A DNA stretch of 64,000 nt from JBOGXA01 sp050694175 (GTDB lineage: Bacteria > Actinomycetota > CADDZG01 > WHSQ01). Each line of letters starts with the position of its first letter. Position 1 is the stretch's first letter. The stretch lies in contig JBOGXA010000017.1 in the NCBI GenBank assembly GCA_050694175.1, positions 27,641 to 91,640 on the forward strand, given 5' to 3'. Below the pieces are notes generated by a model. That model was not told where the DNA came from and did no database searches. It saw nothing but the letters and a program-made list of their open reading frames with translations. Made by a program: the position numbers and the translations under genes. This document shows, one piece after another, positions 43,988 to 51,943 of this stretch.

Positions 43988-44668
43988 TTACGGGACGAAC
44001 TTGTAGCCCAGCCCTCTGATCGTGATCAGGTGCTGCGGTTTGTGGGGATCTACCTCGCACTTTGCGCGCAGTCGTTTGATGTGAACATCGAGGGTTCGGG
44101 TGTCGCCGAAGTAATCGGAGCCCCAGATCTGGTCGATCAAGTTCTCACGGGTCAGCACACGCCCCGAGTTCTCCATAAGGAGCTCCAGGAGTTCGAACTC
44201 CTTCCTCGGAAGGTGAACGGGTTCACCGCGAACCGTCACCTCGAATCGTTCCGAGTCAAGCCTGATTCCCCCACCCTCGACGACCCCGTCCGACGTCGTG
44301 GCTTCGGCGACCGAGCGCCGAAGCACGGCCTTTATCCGAGCCAGCAGCTCGCGCGAGCTAAAAGGCTTCGTAACGTAGTCGTCGGCGCCCAACTCGAGCC
44401 CGACGACCTTGTCGATCTCTGCGTCCCGGGCGGTCAGCATGATGATGGGAACGTTCGACGATCGCCTGATCTCCTTGCATATGTCTTCGCCGGGCATTCC
44501 CGGGAGCATCAAGTCGAGTAGGACGAGATCGGCGCCGCTTGTCTTGAAGCGCTCGAGCCCGGCCGCCCCATCGGTGACGCGATCCACGTCGTAACCCTCG
44601 CGGCCTAGTTGGTACTCGAGGGCCTCGCCGAAACCGACCTCATCCTCGATGAGCAGAACCTTAGGCAC
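43988..44668 (-). CDS. regX3: Response regulator, RegX3/PhoP-like (OmpR family)
   Basis: A 226-residue two-domain regulator. The receiver has acidic IEDE, the phosphorylated aspartate in DLVLLDLMLPGMPG, the threonine in IIMLTARD and the lysine in DDYVTKPFSSREL. The winged-helix domain has LPRKEFELLELLMENSGRVL, LIDQIWGSDYFGDTRTLDVH and the wing ITIRGLGYKFVP. Closest known type is actinobacterial RegX3, which activates genes at low phosphate. The kinase gene lies 36 bases upstream and ppk downstream. It is the natural candidate to bind the GTTCA-unit boxes before pstS and ppk. Confidence 0.9.
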   Translation of the reverse strand: MPKVLLIEDEVGFGEALEYQLGREGYDVDRVTDGAAGLERFKTSGADLVLLDLMLPGMPGEDICKEIRRSSNVPIIMLTARDAEIDKVVGLELGADDYVTKPFSSRELLARIKAVLRRSVAEATTSDGVVEGGGIRLDSERFEVTVRGEPVHLPRKEFELLELLMENSGRVLTRENLIDQIWGSDYFGDTRTLDVHIKRLRAKCEVDPHKPQHLITIRGLGYKFVP

Positions 44669-44704
44669 TCATGCCTCCTTCATCTTCCTACCGCACCCGG
44701 CCGG

Positions 44705-45892
44705 TCATCCGGCCACCGATCGGAGCCGTTCGCGGCGTGGGGATTGAGCGGGAAGGCGAACGGTGAACGTCGATCCGCGCCCGACCTCGCTCTCCAGCTC
44801 TACATGGCCCTTGTGGGACTCCACGGCGTGCTTGACGATCGCCAATCCCAGGCCCGTGCCCCCGCGATCGCGAGAGCGCGCTCTATCCACCCGATAGAAG
44901 CGCTCGAAAACGCGGCTCTGGGACTCGAGAGGGATGCCCATTCCAGTGTCGGTGACGCTCAGAACCGCTTCGTCCTCCTCCTGCCGGACGGCCAGTAAAA
45001 CCGATCCCGTCGATGTGTAGCGGACTGCGTTGTCGAGAAGGTTTCGAACGATCAACCCGATCTGCTGAGCATCTCCCTGTACCCACACGTCGTCTGAGAT
45101 GTCAGCCGCGAGCTGAATGTCTTTTGACTCGGCCGCCCGCGTGAATGGCTCGAGTTCCCGACGCGAGCATTCGGACAGGTCGATGTTCTCGGAAGTCACG
45201 TCGTCCATGTCCTCGAGCCTCGACAGGTCCAGAAGGTCCGAGATCAGCCGGCCGAGTCTGTCCGCCTCAACCACGAGCCGCTCCGAGAAGCGTTGTGTGG
45301 CGGTCGGATCGTCGTCGGCCGCCTGCCTGACCGCCTCGGCAAGCGCCTGCATGCTCGCCACCGGGCTCTTGAGTTCATGGGACGCGTGCGCCACGAACTC
45401 CCTCCTGATCCGTTGCGTGCGGACCTCTTCAGTTATGTCCTGCAGTACGACTACGACGCCGTGGCGATCTGCGAGGGGAGTCGCCCGGACGCGGAGGCTT
45501 CGCCTCGCCGGCCACCACTGCTCCACGATCCGCTCGGCCCCCTCGTCGTCTGCGAATGCACCCCGGGCGACCGACGAGACCTCCTCCGAAGGGAGCTCAT
45601 GGGGAAGAGAGACCTGTTGTAGACCGAGGAGACTGCGAGCTGCTCGGTTGGCCAGCACTGGTCTCAGGAGCTCGTCCACGACGAGCACGCCCTCCGCCAT
45701 CCGCTCGAGGATCTCCTCGGCCCTTCGCTTGTCTCGCTCGAGTTCCGCCAGATCCGCGGTGACTCGATCGAGGACCCCGGCCTCGGCGGCAGCTTGACGG
45801 CGCGACGCCGCCCTCAGGCGGATCAGGAGAACCGCCGCAACGCCCAGCAGGCTGATGAGGGCGCCGACCCAGATGAAAGTTTCCACGTTCAC
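44705..45892 (-). CDS. senX3: Sensor histidine kinase, SenX3-like
   Basis: A 395-residue kinase. One clear N-terminal membrane helix (residues about 6-26) is followed by a coiled segment and a PAS domain (LERMAEGVLVVDELLRPVLA). The HisKA motif is FVAHASHELKSPVASMQALA with the phosphorylated histidine; the ATPase domain has the N-box IVRNLLDNAVRYTSTGS, G1 SVTDTGMGIP, F-box VFERFYRVDRA and G2 GGTGLGLAIVKHAVE. It has no sizable outside domain, so phosphate is probably sensed through PstB/PhoU, as in other SenX3/PhoR systems. The start is GTG 45892. A second phoU lies divergent from it. Confidence 0.9.
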   Translation of the reverse strand: MNVETFIWVGALISLLGVAAVLLIRLRAASRRQAAAEAGVLDRVTADLAELERDKRRAEEILERMAEGVLVVDELLRPVLANRAARSLLGLQQVSLPHELPSEEVSSVARGAFADDEGAERIVEQWWPARRSLRVRATPLADRHGVVVVLQDITEEVRTQRIRREFVAHASHELKSPVASMQALAEAVRQAADDDPTATQRFSERLVVEADRLGRLISDLLDLSRLEDMDDVTSENIDLSECSRRELEPFTRAAESKDIQLAADISDDVWVQGDAQQIGLIVRNLLDNAVRYTSTGSVLLAVRQEEDEAVLSVTDTGMGIPLESQSRVFERFYRVDRARSRDRGGTGLGLAIVKHAVESHKGHVELESEVGRGSTFTVRLPAQSPRRERLRSVAG

Positions 45893-45949
45893 AAAGTGTA
45901 GTTTGAGCAGGTGGCGGGCAATGTTTAGGGCGTAGCTCTGGATCCGCTA

Positions 45950-45971
45950 GTTCGTTCAGAGTTCGCGAGAA
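45950..45971 (+). promoter_or_regulatory. Weak phosphate-box-like repeat between senX3 and phoU2
   Basis: GTTCGTTCAGA and GTTCGCGAGAA are adjacent 11-bp units, but start GTTCG rather than GTTCA. A possible -10 box TAGGGT (46030-46035) lies eight bases before ATG 46044, rather far from the units. It could act on either gene. Confidence 0.35.
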
Positions 45972-46043
45972 GTATTCTGTCCATTAACTTCAGAGGGCGG
46001 TAATCCAAAGGTGATTAGGCGCTTCTCAGTAGGGTCGACTTCC

Positions 46044-46727
46044 ATGACACGAATCAGCTTCCACGAAGAACTCCAGTCGGCCGAAGGCGGGCTCATGAAG
46101 CAGGGCAAGCTCGTCAGCAGCCAGCTCAACACCGTACTCAGAGCCCTATCCGATCGCGACCCCGATCTCGCCGTGGCGGTCATCCTCAGGGACGATGACG
46201 TCGATGACGTCTATCTCGAGACGGAGACGAGGATTCTCAATCTGCTGGCTCTCCAGGCTCCCGTGGCGAAGGACCTTCGCTTGGTCAGCGCAATCCTGCA
46301 CTCGAACATGCATGTGGAGCGGATGGGCGACCTCTGCGTGAACATCGCGAAGTTCGTCCAGAACCAGCAGCCCTACCCGCCGGACTCGCCGATGATGACC
46401 CGCATATCCGATATGGGGGTGCGGGCGGCCGAGATGCTCGAGGTCACGCTGGCAGCGTTCGCGCGCCGGAGCGTGGATCTTGCCGAGGAATTGCCCGAGA
46501 AGGACAACGCGCTCGATCGTTTGAACCGCGGGATGCTCGACGATCTAAAGGAGTATGTGGACGACGAGAGCAGCTTCGAGTGGGCAACGAACCTCGTTCT
46601 GGTGGCCCGCTACTTGGAGCGGTTCGGCGACCACTGTGTCGACGTCGCCGAGCAGGTGGCGTTCCTCGTCACCGGTGTCTTTCGCGAGTTCACCGACGCA
46701 TCGCACCCGGAGCGCAACGCGGTCTAA
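46044..46727 (+). CDS. phoU: Phosphate signalling protein PhoU, copy 2
   Basis: A 227-residue second PhoU. It has the two-repeat helical layout with LNLLALQAPVAKDLRLVSAI, HVERMGDLCVNIAKFVQNQQ and YLERFGDHCVDVAEQVAFLV, which give the acidic metal-binding residues. It is well diverged from the copy at 38790, so the two may act on different partners: copy 1 on Pst and copy 2 on SenX3. ATG 46044 (MTRISFHEELQSAEGGL) is chosen; it has no Shine-Dalgarno site but a TAGGGT box eight bases upstream, so the mRNA may be nearly leaderless. Confidence 0.92.
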   Translation: MTRISFHEELQSAEGGLMKQGKLVSSQLNTVLRALSDRDPDLAVAVILRDDDVDDVYLETETRILNLLALQAPVAKDLRLVSAILHSNMHVERMGDLCVNIAKFVQNQQPYPPDSPMMTRISDMGVRAAEMLEVTLAAFARRSVDLAEELPEKDNALDRLNRGMLDDLKEYVDDESSFEWATNLVLVARYLERFGDHCVDVAEQVAFLVTGVFREFTDASHPERNAV

Positions 46728-46753
46728 CTCGGCCCCCGCGCCGGGGGCCGAGT
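46727..46753 (+). terminator. 12-bp hairpin after phoU2
   Basis: ACTCGGCCCCCG (46727-46738) pairs perfectly with CGGGGGCCGAGT (46742-46753) around CGC. It starts at the last base of the stop codon. The right arm could instead pair with CACTCGGCCCC at 46788-46798, on the far side of the dispersed repeat. Confidence 0.7.
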
Positions 46754-46790
46754 GTCCCTCACGTCCCGCATAGCCCGCTCAGATGCTCAC
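46748..46790 (+). repeat. Dispersed 43-bp repeat, copy 2
   Basis: It reads CCGAGTGTCCCTCACGTCCC, GCATAGCCCGCTCAGATGC, then TCAC. It equals copies at 34628 (reversed) and 52402 at 39 of 43 positions each. It is framed by inverted arms GGGGCCGAGTG and CACTCGGCCCC, and overlaps the last codons of the convergent phosphoesterase gene. Confidence 0.85.
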
Positions 46791-47675
46791 TCGGCCCCGG
46801 GGGTCGGTCGGGAGCAGCTCCAGAACCGTCGCCTCCGGCGGGCACAAGAGCCTGATCGGGGCGAATTTGCTGGTGCCCAGACCCGCGCTCACATGCAAAT
46901 GGCTCGACCCGATCATGTGCAGGCCCGATGCCAGCGCCGTGGGGAGCGTGCAGTTCGTCACCAGCGCTCCCACCCCCGGGAGCCGGACCTGTCCCCCGTG
47001 CGTGTGACCGGCCAGAATGAGGTCATAGCCTGCGAGGACCCACTCCGAGACCGCGCTCGGCGAGTGAACGAGGCCGATGGCCAGCGCGTCATCAGGCTCT
47101 CTGCGGATATGAGCCATGTCGTGGCGCTTGAGAAACGGATCGTCGAGCCCGGTCACGCGCACGGTGCCCCCGGGGGTCGAGATCGTGTCCGTCGTGTTCG
47201 CAAGGCTCTTCCACCCCAGCCCACCGAGCCCTTCCTCGAGTGACTCCGTGTCCGCCGGGCGGGAGGTAACCGGGTCGCGCCGGGCCGCGTACAGCTCGCT
47301 GATTCCGGCGACGAGTCCTCGAAGCGTCGACTGGAAGTAATCGTGAGAACCAAGCACGTAATAGCAGCCGAGCGGGGCTTCGAACCTGTTGAGGACGCCC
47401 ACCGTCGGCTCGATTCCCGAGTTGTCGTCTATCAGATCCCCGGTCGCAACGGCGAGGTCGATCGGCCCGATTGCAGCGGGGAGGTTTTCGAGCCAGCCGA
47501 CTAGCTTGCGGTTGCGGGCCGTGAGGTGGAGATCGGAGAGATGCAGCACGCGCAGGGCCGGAGCGGTGTGGGGAATGGGAACGGGGAGGGTCGTCACGCG
47601 GTACGAGCGTGCTTCGGCCACGGCGTAGGCGCCAATGGCAACTCCTGCCAGAGCAAGGTTCCGAAGGGGTCGCAT
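46779..47675 (-). CDS. Membrane-anchored metallophosphoesterase (YkuE-like)
   Basis: A 298-residue protein with an N-terminal hydrophobic anchor (LALAGVAIGAYAVAEA) and a calcineurin-like domain. Metal ligands are in order: HLSDLHLT, VATGDLIDDNSG, VLGSHDYF, LVHSPSAV and LAGHTHGGQVRLPG. The two-histidine GHTHGGQ ending is typical of YkuE/UDP-diacylglucosamine hydrolase-like enzymes, which act on phospho-lipids at the membrane. The substrate is unknown. ATG 47675 is close to the divergent PP2C gene at 47696. Its last codons lie in the dispersed repeat. Confidence 0.87.
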   Translation of the reverse strand: MRPLRNLALAGVAIGAYAVAEARSYRVTTLPVPIPHTAPALRVLHLSDLHLTARNRKLVGWLENLPAAIGPIDLAVATGDLIDDNSGIEPTVGVLNRFEAPLGCYYVLGSHDYFQSTLRGLVAGISELYAARRDPVTSRPADTESLEEGLGGLGWKSLANTTDTISTPGGTVRVTGLDDPFLKRHDMAHIRREPDDALAIGLVHSPSAVSEWVLAGYDLILAGHTHGGQVRLPGVGALVTNCTLPTALASGLHMIGSSHLHVSAGLGTSKFAPIRLLCPPEATVLELLPTDPRGRVSI

Positions 47676-47695
47676 CGGTCGAGGATACTGACGAG

Positions 47696-49288
47696 GTGAG
47701 GTTGTCCCTTCGCTGGAAGATCGTCGGCGGCTTCGGGATGTTGCTCGGGCTGATCGCGCTCCTCGGCTGGGTCACCGTGTCCTTGTTCGGCTCCCTGCGC
47801 AACGTCCAACGGGGGGTCTTCGACGAGGCGGTTCCCAGCCTTCTCGCCGTTGACGAAATCGTTCTCTCTTACACGGCCCAGTCGGCGGCCGTCAGGGGAT
47901 CGCTGATCGGGAGCGGCGGGGGGCGCAGGCTGCTGGACGACTACGAAGTGGACGTGGTTCGCTCGACCGCGGCAGAGGAGAGGGCGCGAAGGCTCTTTCG
48001 TGACCCGGCCCAAAGGGAACGTCTGGACCTCCTCACCGAGGCGGGCAACGAGTTCCACGAGCTCGTTGAAGAGGAAGTGCTGCCCCTCTACATGGCCGGC
48101 AACCGGTCCCAAGCGTTTCGGGTGTTAGACGGTGAGGGCGCTCGCCTCATCCAGGAGGTGGAGCTTCAAGGAGAGCTGCTGAGAACCGAGCAGCAGGAAC
48201 AGCTCCTCCGGTCCGAGCTGGCGGTGCGGTCGACAACGCGGCAGGCCCTGCTGATCTTGCTCTTCGTTTTCGTCGGTGTCCTGCTCGTTGGGATTGCGCT
48301 CGCCATCGTCCTTCCCCGCCGGCTATCGCGCGATCTGCTGGCCCTTGTCGAGGCGACGCGTGCGATCGGCCGTGGGGACTTCGACCAACGGTTGGAAGTG
48401 AGATCGGGGGACGAGGTCGAGGAACTCGCTCAGCGGTTCAACGAGATGCAGGCCGGGCTCAAGCGACTGCAGCAGCTGGCCCTTCAGGATCGGGAGCTCG
48501 AGATCGCAGCCTCGATCCAGCGCAACCTGTTGAGGAAGTCGATGCCGGCGATCCCGGGCGCAGAGGTGCTCCCCGTCCAGAGGCAGGCGAATCTCGTCGG
48601 CGGGGACTGGTACGACGTCGATCTCGTCGGCTACGAGCTGTCGGTGGTCGTGGGTGACGCGTCGGGGAAGGGCATTGCCGCGGCCCTCATGTCGACGATT
48701 GCGCTGTCATTTCTGCGAGCGGAGCGGGGCCTCGGATCGGATCCTCGACGTGTGGTTGCGCGCACCAACGACGCGTTGCTGGATGCCACCGATCCGGATT
48801 CCTTCACGACGCTCATCTACGCGGGTCTGAACCTTCACACGGGCGAGCTGAGATGGCTGAACATGGGTCATCCGGCGCCCTTCTGCATCCGGCGGAGCGG
48901 AGGGGACGGCCGCAGCCCGGAGGGCGCCTATCTGGAGGGACCACGCAATCGGGCGCTCGGCTGGTTCCAGGACCCGGGGCTGGCCGAGGGGGTGGCGACG
49001 CTCCATCCAAGGGATCGCTTGGTCTTCTTCACCGACGGCTGGCTCGACGCGAAATCGGCCGACGGCGAGGTTTTCGGTGAGCACCGCTTTGCGGAGGCGC
49101 TGCTACGGCTTGCTCCCGGGGGCACCGAGAATATGGAGGACATGCTGGTCGAGGAAGTGGAACGCTGGGCGGCCGGTAAGCTCGATGATGATCTCACTAT
49201 GCTTGTCGTTGAGTTCGAAGGGGCGCCGGTCGTTGGCGGAGTGCCGGATCGCCAGTCAGGAGAGGAAGAGTGGCACAGCAGAAGGTAG
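47696..49288 (+). CDS. Membrane HAMP-PP2C (SpoIIE-type) phosphatase
   Basis: A 530-residue sensor phosphatase. Two helices (KIVGGFGMLLGLIALLGWVT near residue 10 and LILLFVFVGVLLVGIALAIV near 195) bracket an outside helical sensor of about 150 residues. HAMP follows (PRRLSRDLLALVEATRAIGR, EVEELAQRFNEMQAGL), then a PP2C domain: LVGGDWYDVDLV, VGDASGKGIAAALMSTIALS, NMGHPAPFC and LVFFTDGWLDAKS, with a late LDDDLTMLVVEF. It should dephosphorylate the STAS protein encoded next, releasing a sigma factor in response to an outside signal. GTG 47696 is the start consistent with a short cytoplasmic N-terminus. Confidence 0.88.
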   Translation: MRLSLRWKIVGGFGMLLGLIALLGWVTVSLFGSLRNVQRGVFDEAVPSLLAVDEIVLSYTAQSAAVRGSLIGSGGGRRLLDDYEVDVVRSTAAEERARRLFRDPAQRERLDLLTEAGNEFHELVEEEVLPLYMAGNRSQAFRVLDGEGARLIQEVELQGELLRTEQQEQLLRSELAVRSTTRQALLILLFVFVGVLLVGIALAIVLPRRLSRDLLALVEATRAIGRGDFDQRLEVRSGDEVEELAQRFNEMQAGLKRLQQLALQDRELEIAASIQRNLLRKSMPAIPGAEVLPVQRQANLVGGDWYDVDLVGYELSVVVGDASGKGIAAALMSTIALSFLRAERGLGSDPRRVVARTNDALLDATDPDSFTTLIYAGLNLHTGELRWLNMGHPAPFCIRRSGGDGRSPEGAYLEGPRNRALGWFQDPGLAEGVATLHPRDRLVFFTDGWLDAKSADGEVFGEHRFAEALLRLAPGGTENMEDMLVEEVERWAAGKLDDDLTMLVVEFEGAPVVGGVPDRQSGEEEWHSRR

Positions 49289-49623
49289 AGATCGAGATCA
49301 GCAAGCAAGACGACTATCGGGTTCTGATCCCGAGAGGTGATCTCGACGTCTACACCGTGGGGTCGCTGCGCGACGCGATCGGTCAAATGATCGAAGAGCA
49401 GTCGACGAAGGTGGTGGTTGATCTCGACGGTGTGCCGTTCATGGACTCATCCGGGCTGGGTGCGTTGATGGGCGGTGTCCGTCGCCTCCGCGAAGCGGGA
49501 GGCGACCTCGCCATTGCGTGCACCCGCGAGCAGCATCTGAAGCTGTTCGCGATTACCGGATTCGGAGAAGGGGTTTCGATCGCGCCGACGGTGGAGGAAG
49601 CAGCCGAAGGCTTTCGAAGTTAG
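49270..49623 (+). CDS. STAS-domain anti-sigma factor antagonist 3
   Basis: A 117-residue RsbV-like protein: YRVLIPRGDLDVYTVGSLRD, KVVVDLDGVPFMDSSGLGAL and LAIACTREQHLKLFAITGFG. A serine in MDSSGLG is the predicted phosphorylation site. GTG 49270 overlaps the phosphatase gene by 19 bases, so that membrane phosphatase is its partner. The two form a second partner-switching pair, without a kinase or sigma factor gene alongside. Confidence 0.9.
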   Translation: MAQQKVEIEISKQDDYRVLIPRGDLDVYTVGSLRDAIGQMIEEQSTKVVVDLDGVPFMDSSGLGALMGGVRRLREAGGDLAIACTREQHLKLFAITGFGEGVSIAPTVEEAAEGFRS

Positions 49624-49751
49624 CGATCCGGCGTTTTCTTACGAGTGCGGTTTCTTGGGCCCAGTAGCCCGGCGTAGACCCACCCCCCGGCGGCTCCGAT
49701 GAGGGCCGAAAGTCCCAGTGCCATGAGCAGGTCGGACGCCGGGATGTCCAC
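49620..49751 (-). CDS. Tiny single-helix membrane protein, second of a pair
   Basis: A 43-residue frame, GTG 49751 to TAA at 49620. It reads as an acidic start (VDIPASD), one membrane helix (LLMALGLSALIGAAGGWVYA) and a strongly basic tail (GPRNRTRKKTPDR), the usual inside-positive pattern. It follows the small gene at 49754 with a 2-base gap. Function unknown. The weak ribosome site and small size leave some doubt, but the hydrophobic core and the charged tail look selected. Confidence 0.45.
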   Translation of the reverse strand: MDIPASDLLMALGLSALIGAAGGWVYAGLLGPRNRTRKKTPDR

Positions 49752-49753
49752 GT

Positions 49754-49885
49754 CTACTCGTCCGCCTCATCGATCGAATCGTCCTCGCGCATCCGGGCGC
49801 GGCGGATCGTGGCAACGACGAGCATTGTGAAGACCGCCACGAGCGCGGACGTCACCGACACGAGGATGAGTTCGGCAGAGGTCAT
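49754..49885 (-). CDS. Tiny single-helix membrane protein, first of a pair
   Basis: A 43-residue frame from ATG 49885, with AAGGAG eight bases upstream. It reads MTSAELILVS, one helix LVSVTSALVAVFTMLVVATI, then RRARMREDDSIDEADE. The basic-then-acidic tail would face the cytoplasm. The gene is divergent from copD at 49998 and its product could be a small subunit of some membrane complex; no family is recognised. Confidence 0.5.
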   Translation of the reverse strand: MTSAELILVSVTSALVAVFTMLVVATIRRARMREDDSIDEADE

Positions 49886-49997
49886 GGGAAACTCCTTGTG
49901 CTCCGGCCTTGCCCAGCTTTTTCTTGTCTCGCCAGAACCTCGCAAACATTACTGTCCGGAGCACTAGCCGCCTGCGCAGAGTATTCCAGGAAGGCCG

Positions 49998-51044
49998 ATG
50001 AATATCGAGGAAGCCCTCAGACACGTCGCGTACCCACTCCTGCGGATGGCGGCCTACTGCGCCAACGCCCTCTTGTTCGGCCTGGCCCCGGTGATCCTCC
50101 TGGTCCTCCGGCCCGCGCTCGCCTCGTCACAGGCGCCGGCACCACCGGCCGGACGGCGGCGCCTCGGGCCCCGCCTCGAGGGACTCGTCCAGGCCGCGCT
50201 TGCGGCCTCGGCCGCGACGGCCGTGACCATTCTCGTTCTTCAGGCTGCTCTCGTCTCGGAGCTCACGGAAGGCGACGTCGGCCGGTCGTCGATGGCCGCC
50301 GTCTTCGAAACGGACTTCGGTCGCTGGTACGGCCTCAGGCTGTTGCTGCTGTGCGGGCTGGCCTTGCTGCTGGTGCGGAAGGTTGGCGAGCTATCGATGC
50401 CACGGACCAGCGATCGCGGAGCAGGCATCCTGTGGTGGACGACGTGGATCCTGATGGGGGCCGGCTTGCTGATGACGAGTTCCCTGTCGGGACATGCAGC
50501 CGCTACGGAGCCCGTTGCAGGAGCCATCGCAAACGACGCGGTGCACCTCATGGCGGGGTCGGTATGGTTCGCCGGCATCGTCGTGCTGACGGTTGTGCTT
50601 CCCGACGCCTGGACCGGACGATCGGCCCTTCAGCGATTGGCGATGCTGGCTCCTGCCGTCGACCGGTTCGCAGTCGTCGCCCTCGTGTCCATCTCCGTGG
50701 CCGCCGCAACCGGAGTGCTGAACTCGCTGCTGCATATCGGAGCCGTCAACGATCTCGTCGACACGGGTTATGGGCGCAGCCTCACGGTCAAGATCTGCCT
50801 CTTCACGGCGATCGTCGGGCTCGGCGCGATCAATCACTATTTCGTGCGCAAACGCCTGCTGAGTGCGCTGAAGGAGGGTCGACCGTCGACGGCCCGCCGT
50901 GTGTTCAGAAGAACGATCGCGATTGAATTGGTGGTGGCGCTAGCCATCATGGGCGCCACCGGAGTTCTGGCCGGATTGTCACCGACCAGGGCCGAGGCGG
51001 CCGCGCGTTCGGCCGCGGATGTGTGGGTCAGCCAAGACGGCTGA
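49998..51044 (+). CDS. CopD-family membrane protein
   Basis: A 348-residue protein with about eight membrane helices. The CopD-domain pattern is present: ETDFGRWYGLRLLLLCGLAL, SSLSGHAAATEPVAGAIAND, AVHLMAGSVWFAGIVVLTVV, and late GYGRSLTVKICLFTAIVGLG with INHYFVRKRLL. Conserved histidines (SGHAA, VHLMAG, INHYF) fit copper or heme contacts. CopD proteins import copper or, as in YcnJ, act with CopC. ATG 49998 has AGGAAGG upstream. Its last 17 bases overlap the end of the convergent copC-like gene. Confidence 0.83.
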   Translation: MNIEEALRHVAYPLLRMAAYCANALLFGLAPVILLVLRPALASSQAPAPPAGRRRLGPRLEGLVQAALAASAATAVTILVLQAALVSELTEGDVGRSSMAAVFETDFGRWYGLRLLLLCGLALLLVRKVGELSMPRTSDRGAGILWWTTWILMGAGLLMTSSLSGHAAATEPVAGAIANDAVHLMAGSVWFAGIVVLTVVLPDAWTGRSALQRLAMLAPAVDRFAVVALVSISVAAATGVLNSLLHIGAVNDLVDTGYGRSLTVKICLFTAIVGLGAINHYFVRKRLLSALKEGRPSTARRVFRRTIAIELVVALAIMGATGVLAGLSPTRAEAAARSAADVWVSQDG

Positions 51045-51870
51045 ATCTCAGCAACACACCCCCCGCCGCACCAAAGCCCGCGGCCAGTCCGAGGGCCAGC
51101 ACGAGATCGCCACCGGTTGCTTGAGGGACCACGGGCCCCGGGCCCTCGGCGGCCACCCCGTCGCCGTCGAATCCGGTGCCCGGCGACGTGTCACCGGTTC
51201 GAGTTGGTTGCCCGGGCTTGTCTTTCCGTCCCCGGTGGTGACCGCCCTTACGGTCTCGATCCGGATGAGAGTGCTTGCTCGTCCCGCTCGCGAGCGTGTG
51301 CTCGGACGGGTCGTGCTCCATATCGGAATGGGCCCCGTCGTGATCCGCCGCAGGACCGGTACCACCCGATCCATGATCTCCGTGGTCGCGATCTCCCCGG
51401 TCTCCGGGGTGCCCCCCGTGACCGTTTCCATTCCCGTCACCGCCGTCGCCGGGGTGGTGATTTCCGCCTCCACCGCCGGAGCCGTCGCAGTCGCGGCCCA
51501 GATGGACCCGGTAGGTGAAGCTCCCGGGGGTGGCCGGCGACGCCTCGTCCTCGCCGGCGGCGCTGTAGGTGACCGTGTGGATGCCCCGGGGCCCGGCGCT
51601 CAGCGCCACGCTCATCTGGTTGTCGTCGATCGTGACGCCACCGCCGTCGATCCGGCGACCGCACTCATCGGTTACCGCCATCGTCGATCCGGGCCCGAGT
51701 GGTTCGGAGAACGTGATGGAGACGGTGTCGGGGGCTTGGTGAACGAATTCCCCAGAGGAGGGCTCGGAGCCGACGTATCGGGGTCCCGAGGGGCTCTGTG
51801 CCGCGACGCCGCCTCCCCACAGAGTGGCGAGGGTAATGATGGCGAGCAGGGCAGCTGGTTTCCTCACCAT
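51028..51870 (-). CDS. CopC-domain protein with Gly/His/Asp-rich linker and C-terminal anchor
   Basis: A 280-residue exported protein. A signal peptide (LLAIITLATLWGGGVAA) leads to a CopC domain: SEPSSGEFVHQAPDTVSITF, LGPGSTMAVTDECGRRI and SPATPGSFTYRVHLG. The N-terminal Cu(II)-type histidine of classical CopC is not at the usual place. Residues about 125-235 are low-complexity, rich in Gly, Asp and about 15 His (HHPGDGGDGNGNGHGGHPGD, DHGDHGS, HSDMEHDPSEH, HHRGRK), a likely metal-binding arm. A last helix (GGDLVLALGLAAGFGAAGGV) anchors it. It probably gives copper to, or takes it from, the adjacent CopD. Confidence 0.8.
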   Translation of the reverse strand: MVRKPAALLAIITLATLWGGGVAAQSPSGPRYVGSEPSSGEFVHQAPDTVSITFSEPLGPGSTMAVTDECGRRIDGGGVTIDDNQMSVALSAGPRGIHTVTYSAAGEDEASPATPGSFTYRVHLGRDCDGSGGGGGNHHPGDGGDGNGNGHGGHPGDRGDRDHGDHGSGGTGPAADHDGAHSDMEHDPSEHTLASGTSKHSHPDRDRKGGHHRGRKDKPGQPTRTGDTSPGTGFDGDGVAAEGPGPVVPQATGGDLVLALGLAAGFGAAGGVLLRFSRLG

Positions 51871-51943
51871 TGAAGGGTCGCGCTTTTCGCCCTCTATTTC
51901 GACCGGCCCTGGGGAAGCCTCACATCGCTCCCGCTCCCCCGAT

